Assembly: GCF_001591585.1 (NCBI RefSeq)
Contig: NZ_BCVE01000013.1
Span: forward strand, 44,801-108,800
Source: Niallia circulans NBRC 13626
GTDB lineage: Bacteria; Bacillota; Bacilli; Bacillales; Cytobacillaceae
DNA length: 64,000 nt
Direction: 5' to 3'
In this document: positions 52,870 to 60,952 of the stretch, piece after piece
How positions within the stretch are numbered: position 1 is the first letter of the stretch
Layout of the letters: each line of letters starts with the position of its first letter
Program-made: the position numbers and the translations under genes
The notes under the pieces: generated by a model
Seen by the model: the letters and a program-made list of their open reading frames with translations, nothing else
Told to the model about the DNA's origin: nothing
Database searches by the model: none

Positions 52870-52995
52870 TTTCATCCCCTATTCCTAAGTAGATAGTTTA
52901 CCGTTTGGTAATTGATATAATACAATACTAGCAAATATTAAAAAAGATTAGATTTTACTCGATATTAAATTAATTCTTGAGAAAGAAGTGGAAAA

Positions 52996-53397
52996 ATGAC
53001 GAGTCATTATTTTATTGCTACAATGCGAGCTATTCCTGAATTTCATGAAGGGGACAATAATTACTCTTTTCTAAGTGGTGAGGCTTATAAAGAGGTATTA
53101 CCTTTTACATTACCATACATCTATGAATGGGGGGAAGATGATAGAGAATTAATAATCTTTCTTGATGACTTCATGCAATTAGGGGATGTTGTGGAACACT
53201 ATATTTATGAAGAAGGAAGAAATGGTATAACGCTCTCTGAAAATTTTCCAGAAGAAGCAAGAACCATTAATCTTTGGAAGAAAACGTATAAGGATCAATA
53301 TGGTGCATATCAATTGGATCCTAAAAGATGGCGGGAAGATCTTTCAAGCCGAACCATTGCTTCTAAAAGAAGTGTCACTACATTTGTGAAAATATAG
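52996..53397 (+). CDS. Hypothetical acidic protein, 133 aa
   Basis: Soluble, rich in aromatic and acidic residues (YIYEWGEDDRELIIFLDDFMQLGDVVEHYIYEEG). GAGAAAGAAGTGG precedes the ATG. No family recognised and no structural motif that predicts function. Confidence 0.65.
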   Translation: MTSHYFIATMRAIPEFHEGDNNYSFLSGEAYKEVLPFTLPYIYEWGEDDRELIIFLDDFMQLGDVVEHYIYEEGRNGITLSENFPEEARTINLWKKTYKDQYGAYQLDPKRWREDLSSRTIASKRSVTTFVKI

Positions 53398-53490
53398 CTA
53401 AGAAGTAAATTATTCGAATGGCAGAGAAACTTTCCATGCTTCCTCAAATAAACTGTATACGATTAAATATGGTTGCGATTGAGTATCTTA

Positions 53491-53784
53491 TCATTTGCCT
53501 TCCTTTTTCTTCCTCTTTTCAAGAAAAGTTAAAATCGTTGTTTTCATAGAAGCATAGGACCCAATGGCTGAATAGCCGTAAAACCAGCCCATAAACAAAC
53601 CAGCAACAAGACTATGTCTATGACTAATAAAGACAGAGATCAATAATCCCAAAGCTAGGGCGATGGTCGGAACATATTTTTTCGGTATCTTTATCATCAT
53701 TTTCAGTAATTGTGTCATAATCATCACTACAGGGACTGCGATGACAGCATCCCAGAAGTTTGTTTGTATTGTTGGGAAATCCAT
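53491..53784 (-). CDS. Small membrane protein, 97 aa (holin-like size)
   Basis: Three hydrophobic stretches (about 11-30, 38-56, 61-80) and a basic C-terminus (EKRKKKEGK). The layout is that of small holins, but no phage genes are near and the likeness is general. ATG 53784 lies nine bases after AAAGGTGG; the GTG at 53796 overlaps that site. Confidence 0.6.
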   Translation of the reverse strand: MDFPTIQTNFWDAVIAVPVVMIMTQLLKMMIKIPKKYVPTIALALGLLISVFISHRHSLVAGLFMGWFYGYSAIGSYASMKTTILTFLEKRKKKEGK

Positions 53785-53899
53785 TACATCGACCACCTTT
53801 ACGGTTTAGTATTCCATTTACCTTTGTAACTAATACATAATTCAAAAGTATCGAATAAACCGCTCAAGGAAGCACATATTAATGCTGAGGTGGTATTTA

Positions 53900-54388
53900 A
53901 TGGAGAAATATAAAATGGAGAAACGATTTTTAAATGGATTACTTATCGGAAATTTATTGATCCTGCTGCCGATTTTATATAGAAAACCCCCAATTAGAGA
54001 TTGGATTATTGTGTTTGTGTATAATGCTATTACCAATGGTTTGCTTGATATGCTTTTAACATCTCATAAAGTAATTAGATATCCAGTTCGCTTTCTGCCG
54101 ACGATATTTAATATACATATATTATTTGATTTCTTAATTTATCCGACATTTACTGTTTTCTATAATCAATTAACGAAGAGAGATAAACCCTTTGCTATTT
54201 TCTATAAATTGATTTTTTTTACACTTCCCTTTTTTATTATTGAATTATGGGCTGAAAATAAGACAAAATTAATTGAATGGAATAAGTGGTGGAAATGGTA
54301 CTATTCTTTTCTAAGCATAATTCTTAAGTCATTAATAACAAGATTCGTTATCGAAATGTTAAGGAAAAAGAACTTTTTGACAAAATGA
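53900..54388 (+). CDS. CBO0543-family membrane protein
   Basis: 162 aa with about four membrane segments. The pattern RDWIIVFVYNAITNGLLD, YPVRFLPTIFNIHILFDF, YPTFTVFYNQLT and WAENKTKLIEWNKWWKWYYSF matches the CBO0543 family, common in spore-formers and of unknown role. GAGGTGG sets the ATG at 53900. Confidence 0.82.
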   Translation: MEKYKMEKRFLNGLLIGNLLILLPILYRKPPIRDWIIVFVYNAITNGLLDMLLTSHKVIRYPVRFLPTIFNIHILFDFLIYPTFTVFYNQLTKRDKPFAIFYKLIFFTLPFFIIELWAENKTKLIEWNKWWKWYYSFLSIILKSLITRFVIEMLRKKNFLTK

Positions 54389-54611
54389 GCTAATTTGCTT
54401 TCTCTAAAGTTTATGTACTTACAAACAAGGGGAAAATATTGGAGACAGACTAAATCTTTCTATCCCATTTTAAAAGAAAACATAGTTATTTCCTTCTTTT
54501 TATTGTAAAATGGCGAAGTAGAATAGTGTAACGTAGATTGTTTCATTCAATAATAGTAATTACATACTGTACGTGATTAGGATAGAAGTTAATCCTAAGA
54601 AAGGAAAGCAA

Positions 54612-54785
54612 ATGACAAAAATCGTAAATATCATTCTGTTAATTAATGTCATTGGAATTGTTCTTTATGCAGCAGGAGTACTTGATACGGATATCTTCCG
54701 TGTGGAGTTTTTATCCTCTGGTGTAATTATGCTTCTGTTTGGTTTAAGAGATGTTGTTAGAGGGGTGAAAAGAAAAAGACGTTAG
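54612..54785 (+). CDS. Small membrane protein, 57 aa
   Basis: Two hydrophobic helices (about 5-22 and 32-48) and a basic tail (VKRKRR). AAGAAAGGA precedes the ATG at 54612; the GTG frame start at 54573 has no site. It lies 58 bases before the YbaN-like gene and may share its transcript. Confidence 0.6.
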   Translation: MTKIVNIILLINVIGIVLYAAGVLDTDIFRVEFLSSGVIMLLFGLRDVVRGVKRKRR

Positions 54786-54843
54786 GAATTTGGCCGTTTA
54801 TGAAATGGAATGTTGCTTAAAAAGGGTAGGAAGGGAGCAAAAG

Positions 54844-55236
54844 ATGAAGCCTGTTTATCGATGGATCTATATTTTTCTAGGGACAGTTTTTTTGGTTTTA
54901 GGAATAATTGGAGCCTTTTTACCTTTGCTGCCAACTACACCTTTTTTATTATTAACATCCTTTTTCTATACACGGGGTTCTGAGCGTATTAATAAATGGT
55001 TTCGTTCTACAACGTTCTATCGTGACTATGTGAAAGGATTTCGTAAAGGCGCATTGACGAAAAAGCAGAAAATCAAAATCATTATCACGTGCTATAGCTG
55101 CTTAGCTATCAGCGCTATTCTTGTAGATCATTTTTATACTCGAATCATGCTGGGCTGTATTGCGATTGTTCAAGCCATTTCAATGTTTATCATAAAGACG
55201 AAAAAAGAGGAACCGGAAGTAATCATAAAAGAATAA
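54844..55236 (+). CDS. YbaN-family (DUF454) inner-membrane protein
   Basis: 130 aa. The first helix with LGIIGAFLPLLPTTPFLLLTS and SERINKWFRSTTFYRDYVKGFRKG is diagnostic of DUF454/YbaN. Three to four membrane segments. Function unknown. AAGGGAG sets the ATG at 54844. Confidence 0.88.
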   Translation: MKPVYRWIYIFLGTVFLVLGIIGAFLPLLPTTPFLLLTSFFYTRGSERINKWFRSTTFYRDYVKGFRKGALTKKQKIKIIITCYSCLAISAILVDHFYTRIMLGCIAIVQAISMFIIKTKKEEPEVIIKE

Positions 55237-55402
55237 GAAAAAAACAGTGGATGACCTTTTTTAAGGAATCCTTTTTTTGTTCTTATAGGTTAATAGTTGA
55301 AAAAAATACTTGTTTAATAGTAAAATAGGATTCTAGTAATTTCCAATTAATAGCCTCAAGATAATTCCCCAGTCACACTAACATTTCCTATTGGAGGTAA
55401 AG

Positions 55403-55918
55403 ATGAATAAAATTTCACAAGCAGAAGCAGTTAAATTAAAAAGTGTCCTTTCTAAGCGAATTCATGAACTAGAAGAGGAAATGGATAGAGTTGCATTTGT
55501 ACAAGTAGAAGCAGGCAAGCCTATTCCGAAGCAAACACGAACAATCCTTGATGTTGAGCAAGAGCTAGAAGAAGTACGCACTGATTATCGATTGCTTGAT
55601 AAATTAATGTATAGTGCCAATATCGAAAACGAAATAAGCTTTGAAAATACAAATATCACCATTGTGGAAGCAATTGAACTGGCGACACAGCTCCGCGCAA
55701 AAGCCCGAAAATATAAAGAGTTTGCGGCAGCGGAAAAGGAAGAATACGTCTATTCTTATAGTGAAACAGTCCAACTAATGAAGGTAGCCACCTTTGAACC
55801 AGAGGATTATCGTTTAAAAAGCTTAGAATGCGAACGAAAAGCAAACCGTTTATCCAATTTAATTAACAGTAAAAACTATCAAATTGAGCTAGAATTTGAT
55901 GGGGAAAAATATTTTTAA
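55403..55918 (+). CDS. DIP1984-like helical protein
   Basis: 171 aa, soluble. Long amphipathic helices (SKRIHELEEEMDRVAFVQVEAG, QELEEVRTDYRLLDKLMYSAN) and a central TNITIVEAIELATQLRAKA resemble the DIP1984 family of unknown function; the match is from memory and moderate. TTGGAGG sets the ATG at 55403. Confidence 0.6.
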   Translation: MNKISQAEAVKLKSVLSKRIHELEEEMDRVAFVQVEAGKPIPKQTRTILDVEQELEEVRTDYRLLDKLMYSANIENEISFENTNITIVEAIELATQLRAKARKYKEFAAAEKEEYVYSYSETVQLMKVATFEPEDYRLKSLECERKANRLSNLINSKNYQIELEFDGEKYF

Positions 55919-56010
55919 TTTTTATAGCATGCTTAACGGGCAGGCAGCAAAATTGCTGCTCCTATCTTGAAAAGGCGCGAAAGGAACTCAAACTTACTTA
56001 TCTATTATTG

Positions 56011-56039
56011 CCTTGAATAGGTGAGACTCCTATTCAAGG
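56011..56039 (+). other. Perfect 11-bp hairpin
   Basis: CCTTGAATAGG and CCTATTCAAGG enclose TGAGACT. No adjoining T-run. It is the first of three structures in the 355-bp leader before the phosphotransferase gene. Confidence 0.6.
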
Positions 56040-56079
56040 ATAGAAGGATTTCTCTTTTTGTGTACAAAGGTACGTTTAC

Positions 56080-56160
56080 ATGGTGCTGGCTAAACCAATG
56101 ACCACTAACCCATTACTCGTTTACCCTTTACCGTTTACCAATTATTGCAATGGTGGTTGA
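56080..56160 (+). CDS. Possible 26-aa leader peptide
   Basis: The frame begins MVLAKPMTTNPLL, ends NYCNGG, and has AAAGG nine bases before its ATG. Its last codons lie in a small hairpin (AATGGT/ACCATT, 56149-56168) and a strong terminator follows. The order leader, hairpin, terminator, resistance-type gene is that of an attenuator. The peptide has no known stalling motif. Confidence 0.4.
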   Translation: MVLAKPMTTNPLLVYPLPFTNYCNGG

Positions 56161-56193
56161 AGACCATTTAAGTCCTCTTATCCTTCTATGACG

Positions 56194-56238
56194 AAGCCGA
56201 TCAAAGAATAGTTTTATTCTTTGGTTGGCTTTATTTTT
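56194..56238 (+). terminator. Strong terminator 40 bases before the phosphotransferase
   Basis: AAGCCGATCAAAGAAT pairs over all 16 positions with ATTCTTTGGTTGGCTT (two G-T pairs), loop AGTTTT, then TTATTTTT. No gene ends just upstream; the nearest stop is 275 bases away. That placement suits an attenuator for the gene at 56275. Confidence 0.85.
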
Positions 56239-56274
56239 GTTTATCATTAAAATGATTAGAAAGGAGGGAGTCTA

Positions 56275-57180
56275 ATGCCAAATATATGGGACCCCGAATA
56301 CACCATAACAAAGGAGCAAGCTTCTCAATTAGTGGAGGAACAGTTTCCAATCAGTGTGTATTCTATTAGAGAAATAGGGGAAGGGTTTGATAATACAATC
56401 CTTCTCGTTAACGATTGTTATACTTTTCGCTTCCCAAGAAGAGAAATAGCGGTGAAACTTTTAACAAGTGAATGGGAGCTATTGCGGATTATTGCAGATC
56501 AGCTGCCTATCCCCATACCTAAGCCGGTTTATATAGGGTCAGCGAGCAGGGTCTTTCCGCGAATTTTTATAGGATATGAGCATTTACCAGGAAATACTCC
56601 AGAAGGTTTAACGAATAAGGAAAGAATTCAGATGGCAAAGCCATTAGCACGCTTCTTGAAAAAATTGCATTCTTTCTCCACCGAGCAATTCAAGCTTGTT
56701 CCATACGATGAATTTGATCGACTTCATATTGATAAAAGAAAATCCCGCTTAATCGATTCGATTAAGAAGCTGCGTATGCATGAAGATATAGCTTTATTCC
56801 ATTTAGTAGAAGACTATGCGAAAAAATTAACCCATATAGCAGTCCCAACTGTTCATGTCCTTACACATGGTGATCTCCATATTCGCAATATGCTTATTAA
56901 TGAAAAAAAGGAACTAACGGGAATTATTGATTGGGGAGATACGCATATTGGTCATCCTGCCGTGGATTTATCGATTGCCTACAGTCTGTGCCCTTCTGAA
57001 GGGAGAAAACAATTTTTTACTAACTATGGTGAAGTAGATGATACTACGTTGAAACTCGCTCAGTTTAAAGCAATATTTACGACAGTAACCTTGCTTATCT
57101 ACAGTATAGATAAAAAAGATTGGGAACTTTATCAAGAGGGGAAAATTAGCTTATCTTTCGCTTTAATGGGAGAAAACTAA
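56275..57180 (+). CDS. APH-family phosphotransferase
   Basis: 301 aa. Kinase-like fold of aminoglycoside phosphotransferases: nucleotide region FRFPRREIAVKLLTSEWELL, catalytic loop THGDLHIRNMLI, metal Asp in GIIDWGDTHIGHP. Relatives phosphorylate aminoglycosides, macrolides, homoserine or other small alcohols, so the substrate is open; the N-terminal GEGFDNTILLVND and PIPIPKP resemble APH(2'')-like enzymes. GAAAGGAGGG precedes the ATG. A terminator in its leader hints at induced expression. Confidence 0.85.
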   Translation: MPNIWDPEYTITKEQASQLVEEQFPISVYSIREIGEGFDNTILLVNDCYTFRFPRREIAVKLLTSEWELLRIIADQLPIPIPKPVYIGSASRVFPRIFIGYEHLPGNTPEGLTNKERIQMAKPLARFLKKLHSFSTEQFKLVPYDEFDRLHIDKRKSRLIDSIKKLRMHEDIALFHLVEDYAKKLTHIAVPTVHVLTHGDLHIRNMLINEKKELTGIIDWGDTHIGHPAVDLSIAYSLCPSEGRKQFFTNYGEVDDTTLKLAQFKAIFTTVTLLIYSIDKKDWELYQEGKISLSFALMGEN

Positions 57181-57192
57181 TTTTTTTCCCTT

Positions 57193-57240
57193 TTTTAAAA
57201 TAACCGGACGAACATTAATGGTTACGCCCGGTTAAAAAAA
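57193..57240 (-). terminator. Bidirectional terminator between convergent genes
   Basis: TAACCGG-CG and CG-CCGGTTA form the stem, with a T6 tract on the left (read as A on plus) and A7 on the right. Confidence 0.8.
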
Positions 57241-58221
57241 TTATTTGAACCCTAGAACTGGATGTGGGACATATGGTTCTTCTAAGCTAGCGATTTCTTC
57301 GTGTGACAATTGTAAAGAAAGTGCAGCAACCGCATCTTCTAGATGATGCAGTTTCGTTGCACCAATAATTGGAGCAGTAACAGGCTCTTTTTGTAAAACC
57401 CATGCAAGGGCAACTTGGGCACGAGGCACACCGCGTTTTTCTGCTATTGCTTTCACTCGCTCGACTACTTGACGGTCTGCTGCTTCTGTTTGGGAGTATA
57501 ATGTTCTTGCAAAGGCATCCGTTTCTTTACGCGTACTTGTGTCTTCCCAATCTCTAGTTAAGCGGCCGCGTGCCATCGGGCTCCAAGGGATAACTCCAAT
57601 ACCTTCTTCTTTACAGAGGGGCAGCATTTCTCGTTCTTCTTCTCGGTAGAGCAGATTTAAGTAATTTTGCATGGAAACAAAACGAGTCCAGCCATTTTTC
57701 TCTGCTACATGATTTGCTTTTAAAAATTGCCATGCAAACATGGAGGATGCACCAATGTAGCGGGCTTTGCCAGCTTTGACAACATCATGTAATGCTTCCA
57801 TTGTTTCTTCAATAGGTGTTTCATAATCCCATCTATGTATTTGGTAGAGGTCAACATAGTCGGTGCCAAGCCTTTTTAAACTATTATCAATTTCACTCAT
57901 AATTGCTTTGCGGGAAAGACCAGCTCCATTAGCACCTGGACGCATTCTTCCGTGTACCTTTGTAGCAAGAACGACCTCATCACGATTAGCAAAATCACGC
58001 AATGCCCTTCCTACTATTTCTTCACTTGAACCATCAGAGTAGACGTTAGCTGTGTCAAAAAAGTTAATGCCAAGCTCTAATGCCTTTTTGATAAAGGGAC
58101 GACTATCATTTTCTGTTAATGTCCATGCATGGCCGCCACGATCGGGTTCCCCATAACTCATACAACCAAGACAAAGACGAGAGACTTCTAAACCAGTAGA
58201 TCCTAATTTAACATAATCCAT
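57241..58221 (-). CDS. Aldo/keto reductase
   Basis: 326 aa TIM-barrel oxidoreductase. Catalytic tetrad: Asp in NFFDTANVYS, Tyr four residues on, Lys in VVLATKVHG, His in DLYQIHRWD. C-terminal NADPH site AWVLQKEPVTAPIIGATKLHHLEDAV. Of the YajO/IolS-like group that reduces aldehydes and sugars. AGGAGG precedes the ATG. Single gene. Confidence 0.92.
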   Translation of the reverse strand: MDYVKLGSTGLEVSRLCLGCMSYGEPDRGGHAWTLTENDSRPFIKKALELGINFFDTANVYSDGSSEEIVGRALRDFANRDEVVLATKVHGRMRPGANGAGLSRKAIMSEIDNSLKRLGTDYVDLYQIHRWDYETPIEETMEALHDVVKAGKARYIGASSMFAWQFLKANHVAEKNGWTRFVSMQNYLNLLYREEEREMLPLCKEEGIGVIPWSPMARGRLTRDWEDTSTRKETDAFARTLYSQTEAADRQVVERVKAIAEKRGVPRAQVALAWVLQKEPVTAPIIGATKLHHLEDAVAALSLQLSHEEIASLEEPYVPHPVLGFK

Positions 58222-58585
58222 TTGCTACTCCTCCTTTTGTTTTATTATAAAAGAGGGGCTATTCATTATGCGAGAGAAATGAATTTAGTTTGTAAGGGAA
58301 TACATTAGTGGAGGAGTTAATAATTTAGAAAAGTGGTTAGTTAAAATTACCATATGGTTCGTAATGAATTGTACTATGGAATAGAAGGATAAAGGTTATA
58401 AATGACATATTTTTTTATAAAAAACGGTATGAGCTATACGAACAAAAAATATATTTTATTCCATTTTAAATAAAAAAACTATGAATAAATTTTATTAATG
58501 CACTAACTATTTTAAATTCCATCATTTTATTAATCTGCTATAATGTATGGAAAATATTTAATAGGGGCGAAAGGATAAATTACTG
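58222..58585. other. AT-rich divergent promoter region
   Basis: 364 bases without a gene between the aldo/keto reductase and the AraC gene. TATAAT at about 58541 is a candidate -10 for the AraC gene. Nothing else stands out. Confidence 0.4.
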
Positions 58586-59422
58586 ATGGGTGAACTATAT
58601 GAATATATTGAAATAAATCAGAAAAAAACAATAAAATTTTTCTCATTCAAAGCCAAAGATACAGAAAGAATTATCCCTATGCATTGGCATGATAGTCCTG
58701 AACTAATTTATTGTGTAGAAGGAAAGCTAAAAGTCTGGTATGAAGGAAAAATTGTTACCCTGGGAAAGGGAGATTTGCTATTAATCAATTCTAATACCCC
58801 ACATTCTACCCAAAGTATAACTCATAATAATGTATGCATCATTCAGTTTCCTGGAAATTTTCTTGAAGAAGAAAATAAATCGATTCATTTAAGCACTTGC
58901 GAAAACAAATATGATGCGCAAGTAATAGACTATACTAGGAAAATAATAACTGAAATTATAGAATACCATGTATCGACGAACGAATATGACTACTTATTGG
59001 AACAGAGTAAAATACTTCATCTAAAATATTTGTTGGTAACAAATTTTTCCTCTGGAGCTAATGGGAAATGTGAAGATAATAATCGCAAACAATTAAAATT
59101 GAAGCAGCTTGAAATTGTAATAAGGCATCTCAAAAATAACTATAAAGATAATCCTAGCTTAAAAGAAATTGCCAATGCCTGTGGATATTCTGAAGCGTAT
59201 CTCTCTCGATTATTTCATACAATAACTGGACAGACTTTCATAGATTTTAAAAGAAATCTTTGTTTAGAAAAAGCAATTGAGCTTATGAATACAACAGATA
59301 AAACCATTACACAAATTGCCTATGAATCAGGTTTTTCAAATGTAAAATCATTTAGAAACTATTTTCGATCAACCATGAATATTAATCCCAAATACTATAA
59401 AAGGTCAAAAAATGACCCTTAA
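58586..59422 (+). CDS. AraC-family regulator with cupin sensor domain
   Basis: 278 aa. Residues about 25-110 are an AraC-type cupin (MHWHDSPELIYCVEGKLKVWYEGK, LLLINSNTPHST), and about 175-275 the two helix-turn-helix motifs (LKEIANACGYSEAYLSRLFHTITGQTF, ITQIAYESGFSNVKSFRNYFR). It probably senses a sugar and activates the PTS-glycosidase genes that follow 110 bases on. AAAGGA precedes the ATG. Confidence 0.9.
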   Translation: MGELYEYIEINQKKTIKFFSFKAKDTERIIPMHWHDSPELIYCVEGKLKVWYEGKIVTLGKGDLLLINSNTPHSTQSITHNNVCIIQFPGNFLEEENKSIHLSTCENKYDAQVIDYTRKIITEIIEYHVSTNEYDYLLEQSKILHLKYLLVTNFSSGANGKCEDNNRKQLKLKQLEIVIRHLKNNYKDNPSLKEIANACGYSEAYLSRLFHTITGQTFIDFKRNLCLEKAIELMNTTDKTITQIAYESGFSNVKSFRNYFRSTMNINPKYYKRSKNDP

Positions 59423-59444
59423 TTAGTAAGAAAATGCAACGTAA

Positions 59445-59458
59445 TGTAAACGTATTCC
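59445..59458 (+). promoter_or_regulatory. Candidate CcpA cre site
   Basis: TGTAAACGTATTCC matches 12 of 14 positions of TGWNANCGNTNWCA. It lies 75 bases before the PTS gene, where catabolite repression would be expected. Confidence 0.5.
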
Positions 59459-59532
59459 TGTTATCCTTGTTTGTGTGGTTAGCTAAATTACACGTGTTTT
59501 TGATAATTAATAAACAGAAATGAGGGGGAGAA

Positions 59533-60936
59533 ATGAGTAATAAAAATTATAAAAATATTGCTCAAGAAGTAATACGTGGTATTGGTGGGACTGACAACAT
59601 TATTTCGATGGCTCATTGTGCTACTAGGCTAAGATTAATTGTAAAAGATAGGGATATAATTGATGATGAATTGATTGAAAATATTGATTTTGCTAAAGGT
59701 TTCTTCTTTACTTCTGGTCAATATCAAATTATTTTTGGAACGGGTACAGTAAATCATGTTTATGATGCGATGTTGCAAGAAGGCGTATCGGGAACAACAA
59801 AGTCTGAATTGAAAGAGATTGCTTCAGATAAAGATGATAATATCTTTTTAAGAATGATACGTTTGTTCGGAGATGTATTCGTGCCAATTATACCGGCATT
59901 GGTAGCTACTGGGTTATTTATGGGTGTAAGAGGATTGATTTTACAACCTGATATCCTCGCAGTATTTGGTTTAACGCCAGACCATATTTCAGATAATTTT
60001 ATTAAGTTTACTCAAATATTAACAGATACTGCTTTTGCATTTCTTCCTGTATTAGTTTGTTGGTCTGCTTTCAAAGTATTTGGAGGTTCGCAATTATTAG
60101 GAATTCTGTTAGGGCTAATGCTTGTACATCCAAGTCTGCCCACATCATGGGATGTTGCACAAAATGTAGCAGAGCCTTTAAAATTTTTCGGAATTATAAA
60201 AGTTGCAGGCTATCAAGGTTCTGTTCTTCCTGCATTTATTGTTGGGGCTTTGGGAGCAAAGGTGGAAGGATTTATTAGAAAAAGAGTGCCGAGTGCTCTT
60301 GATTTAATTTTATCTCCGTTCTTCACTTTATTAATCATGATAGTTTTAGCGTTTTTCTTAATTGGCCCTGTTTTTCATGAAGTAGAATTATTATTATTAC
60401 ATGCAGTAACATATGTTTTAGAATTACCATTTGGTATTGGTGGTTTAATTTATGGTGGGATTAATCAAATAATCGTTATAACAGGATTGCACCATCCTCT
60501 TAATTTAATTGAAATCCAAATGCTTGCTGATACAGGAAAAAATTTGGTTAACCCGATAAGTACTGCTTCGATCTGTGCTCAAGCAGGAGCAGCATTTGCA
60601 GTCGCGGTTAAATCAAAAAATGTGAAAACTAAGGCTATTGCATATCCCTCCACTATGTCTGCATTACTAGGAATTACTGAGCCAGCTATTTTTGGTGTTA
60701 CATTAAGATACGGGAAGCCTTTTATTATGGGATTAATAGGGGGTGCTGCTGGTGGATTTGTAGCTGGGTTAATGCACTTATCAGCCACAGGAATGTCTAT
60801 CACAGCTATTCCAGGGACTTTGCTATTTCTGAATAGTCAAATTTTTGGATATTTATTAGTATCCCTAATCGGGTTTGGTGTGGCATTTATTCTTACCTAT
60901 CTTTTTGGATATAAAGATCACCCAAAAACAAAATAA
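59533..60936 (+). CDS. PTS EIIBC permease, glucose/sucrose superfamily, no EIIA
   Basis: 467 aa. EIIB domain 1-90 with phospho-Cys29 (ISMAHCATRLRLIVKD), then the EIIC domain (about 105-460) with about ten membrane segments and GIGGLIYGGINQIIVITGLHHPLN, ITEPAIFGVTLRYGKPF. It takes up and phosphorylates a sugar; like MurP and SacP/TreP types it lacks EIIA and must borrow one. GAGGGGG precedes the ATG. The next gene, a GH3 glycosidase, starts 17 bases on, so a beta-linked glucose- or GlcNAc-containing sugar is likely. Confidence 0.9.
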   Translation: MSNKNYKNIAQEVIRGIGGTDNIISMAHCATRLRLIVKDRDIIDDELIENIDFAKGFFFTSGQYQIIFGTGTVNHVYDAMLQEGVSGTTKSELKEIASDKDDNIFLRMIRLFGDVFVPIIPALVATGLFMGVRGLILQPDILAVFGLTPDHISDNFIKFTQILTDTAFAFLPVLVCWSAFKVFGGSQLLGILLGLMLVHPSLPTSWDVAQNVAEPLKFFGIIKVAGYQGSVLPAFIVGALGAKVEGFIRKRVPSALDLILSPFFTLLIMIVLAFFLIGPVFHEVELLLLHAVTYVLELPFGIGGLIYGGINQIIVITGLHHPLNLIEIQMLADTGKNLVNPISTASICAQAGAAFAVAVKSKNVKTKAIAYPSTMSALLGITEPAIFGVTLRYGKPFIMGLIGGAAGGFVAGLMHLSATGMSITAIPGTLLFLNSQIFGYLLVSLIGFGVAFILTYLFGYKDHPKTK

Positions 60937-60952
60937 TAAGGAGGGAGTATCG

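Noticed and set aside
52685..52888. 67-codon plus-strand frame
   Set aside because: It is the shadow of the better-supported minus-strand membrane protein gene at 52696-52869.
53491..53784. Prophage remnant (holin-like gene)
   Set aside because: No other phage genes, endolysin or attachment site nearby; the likeness is only in size and topology.
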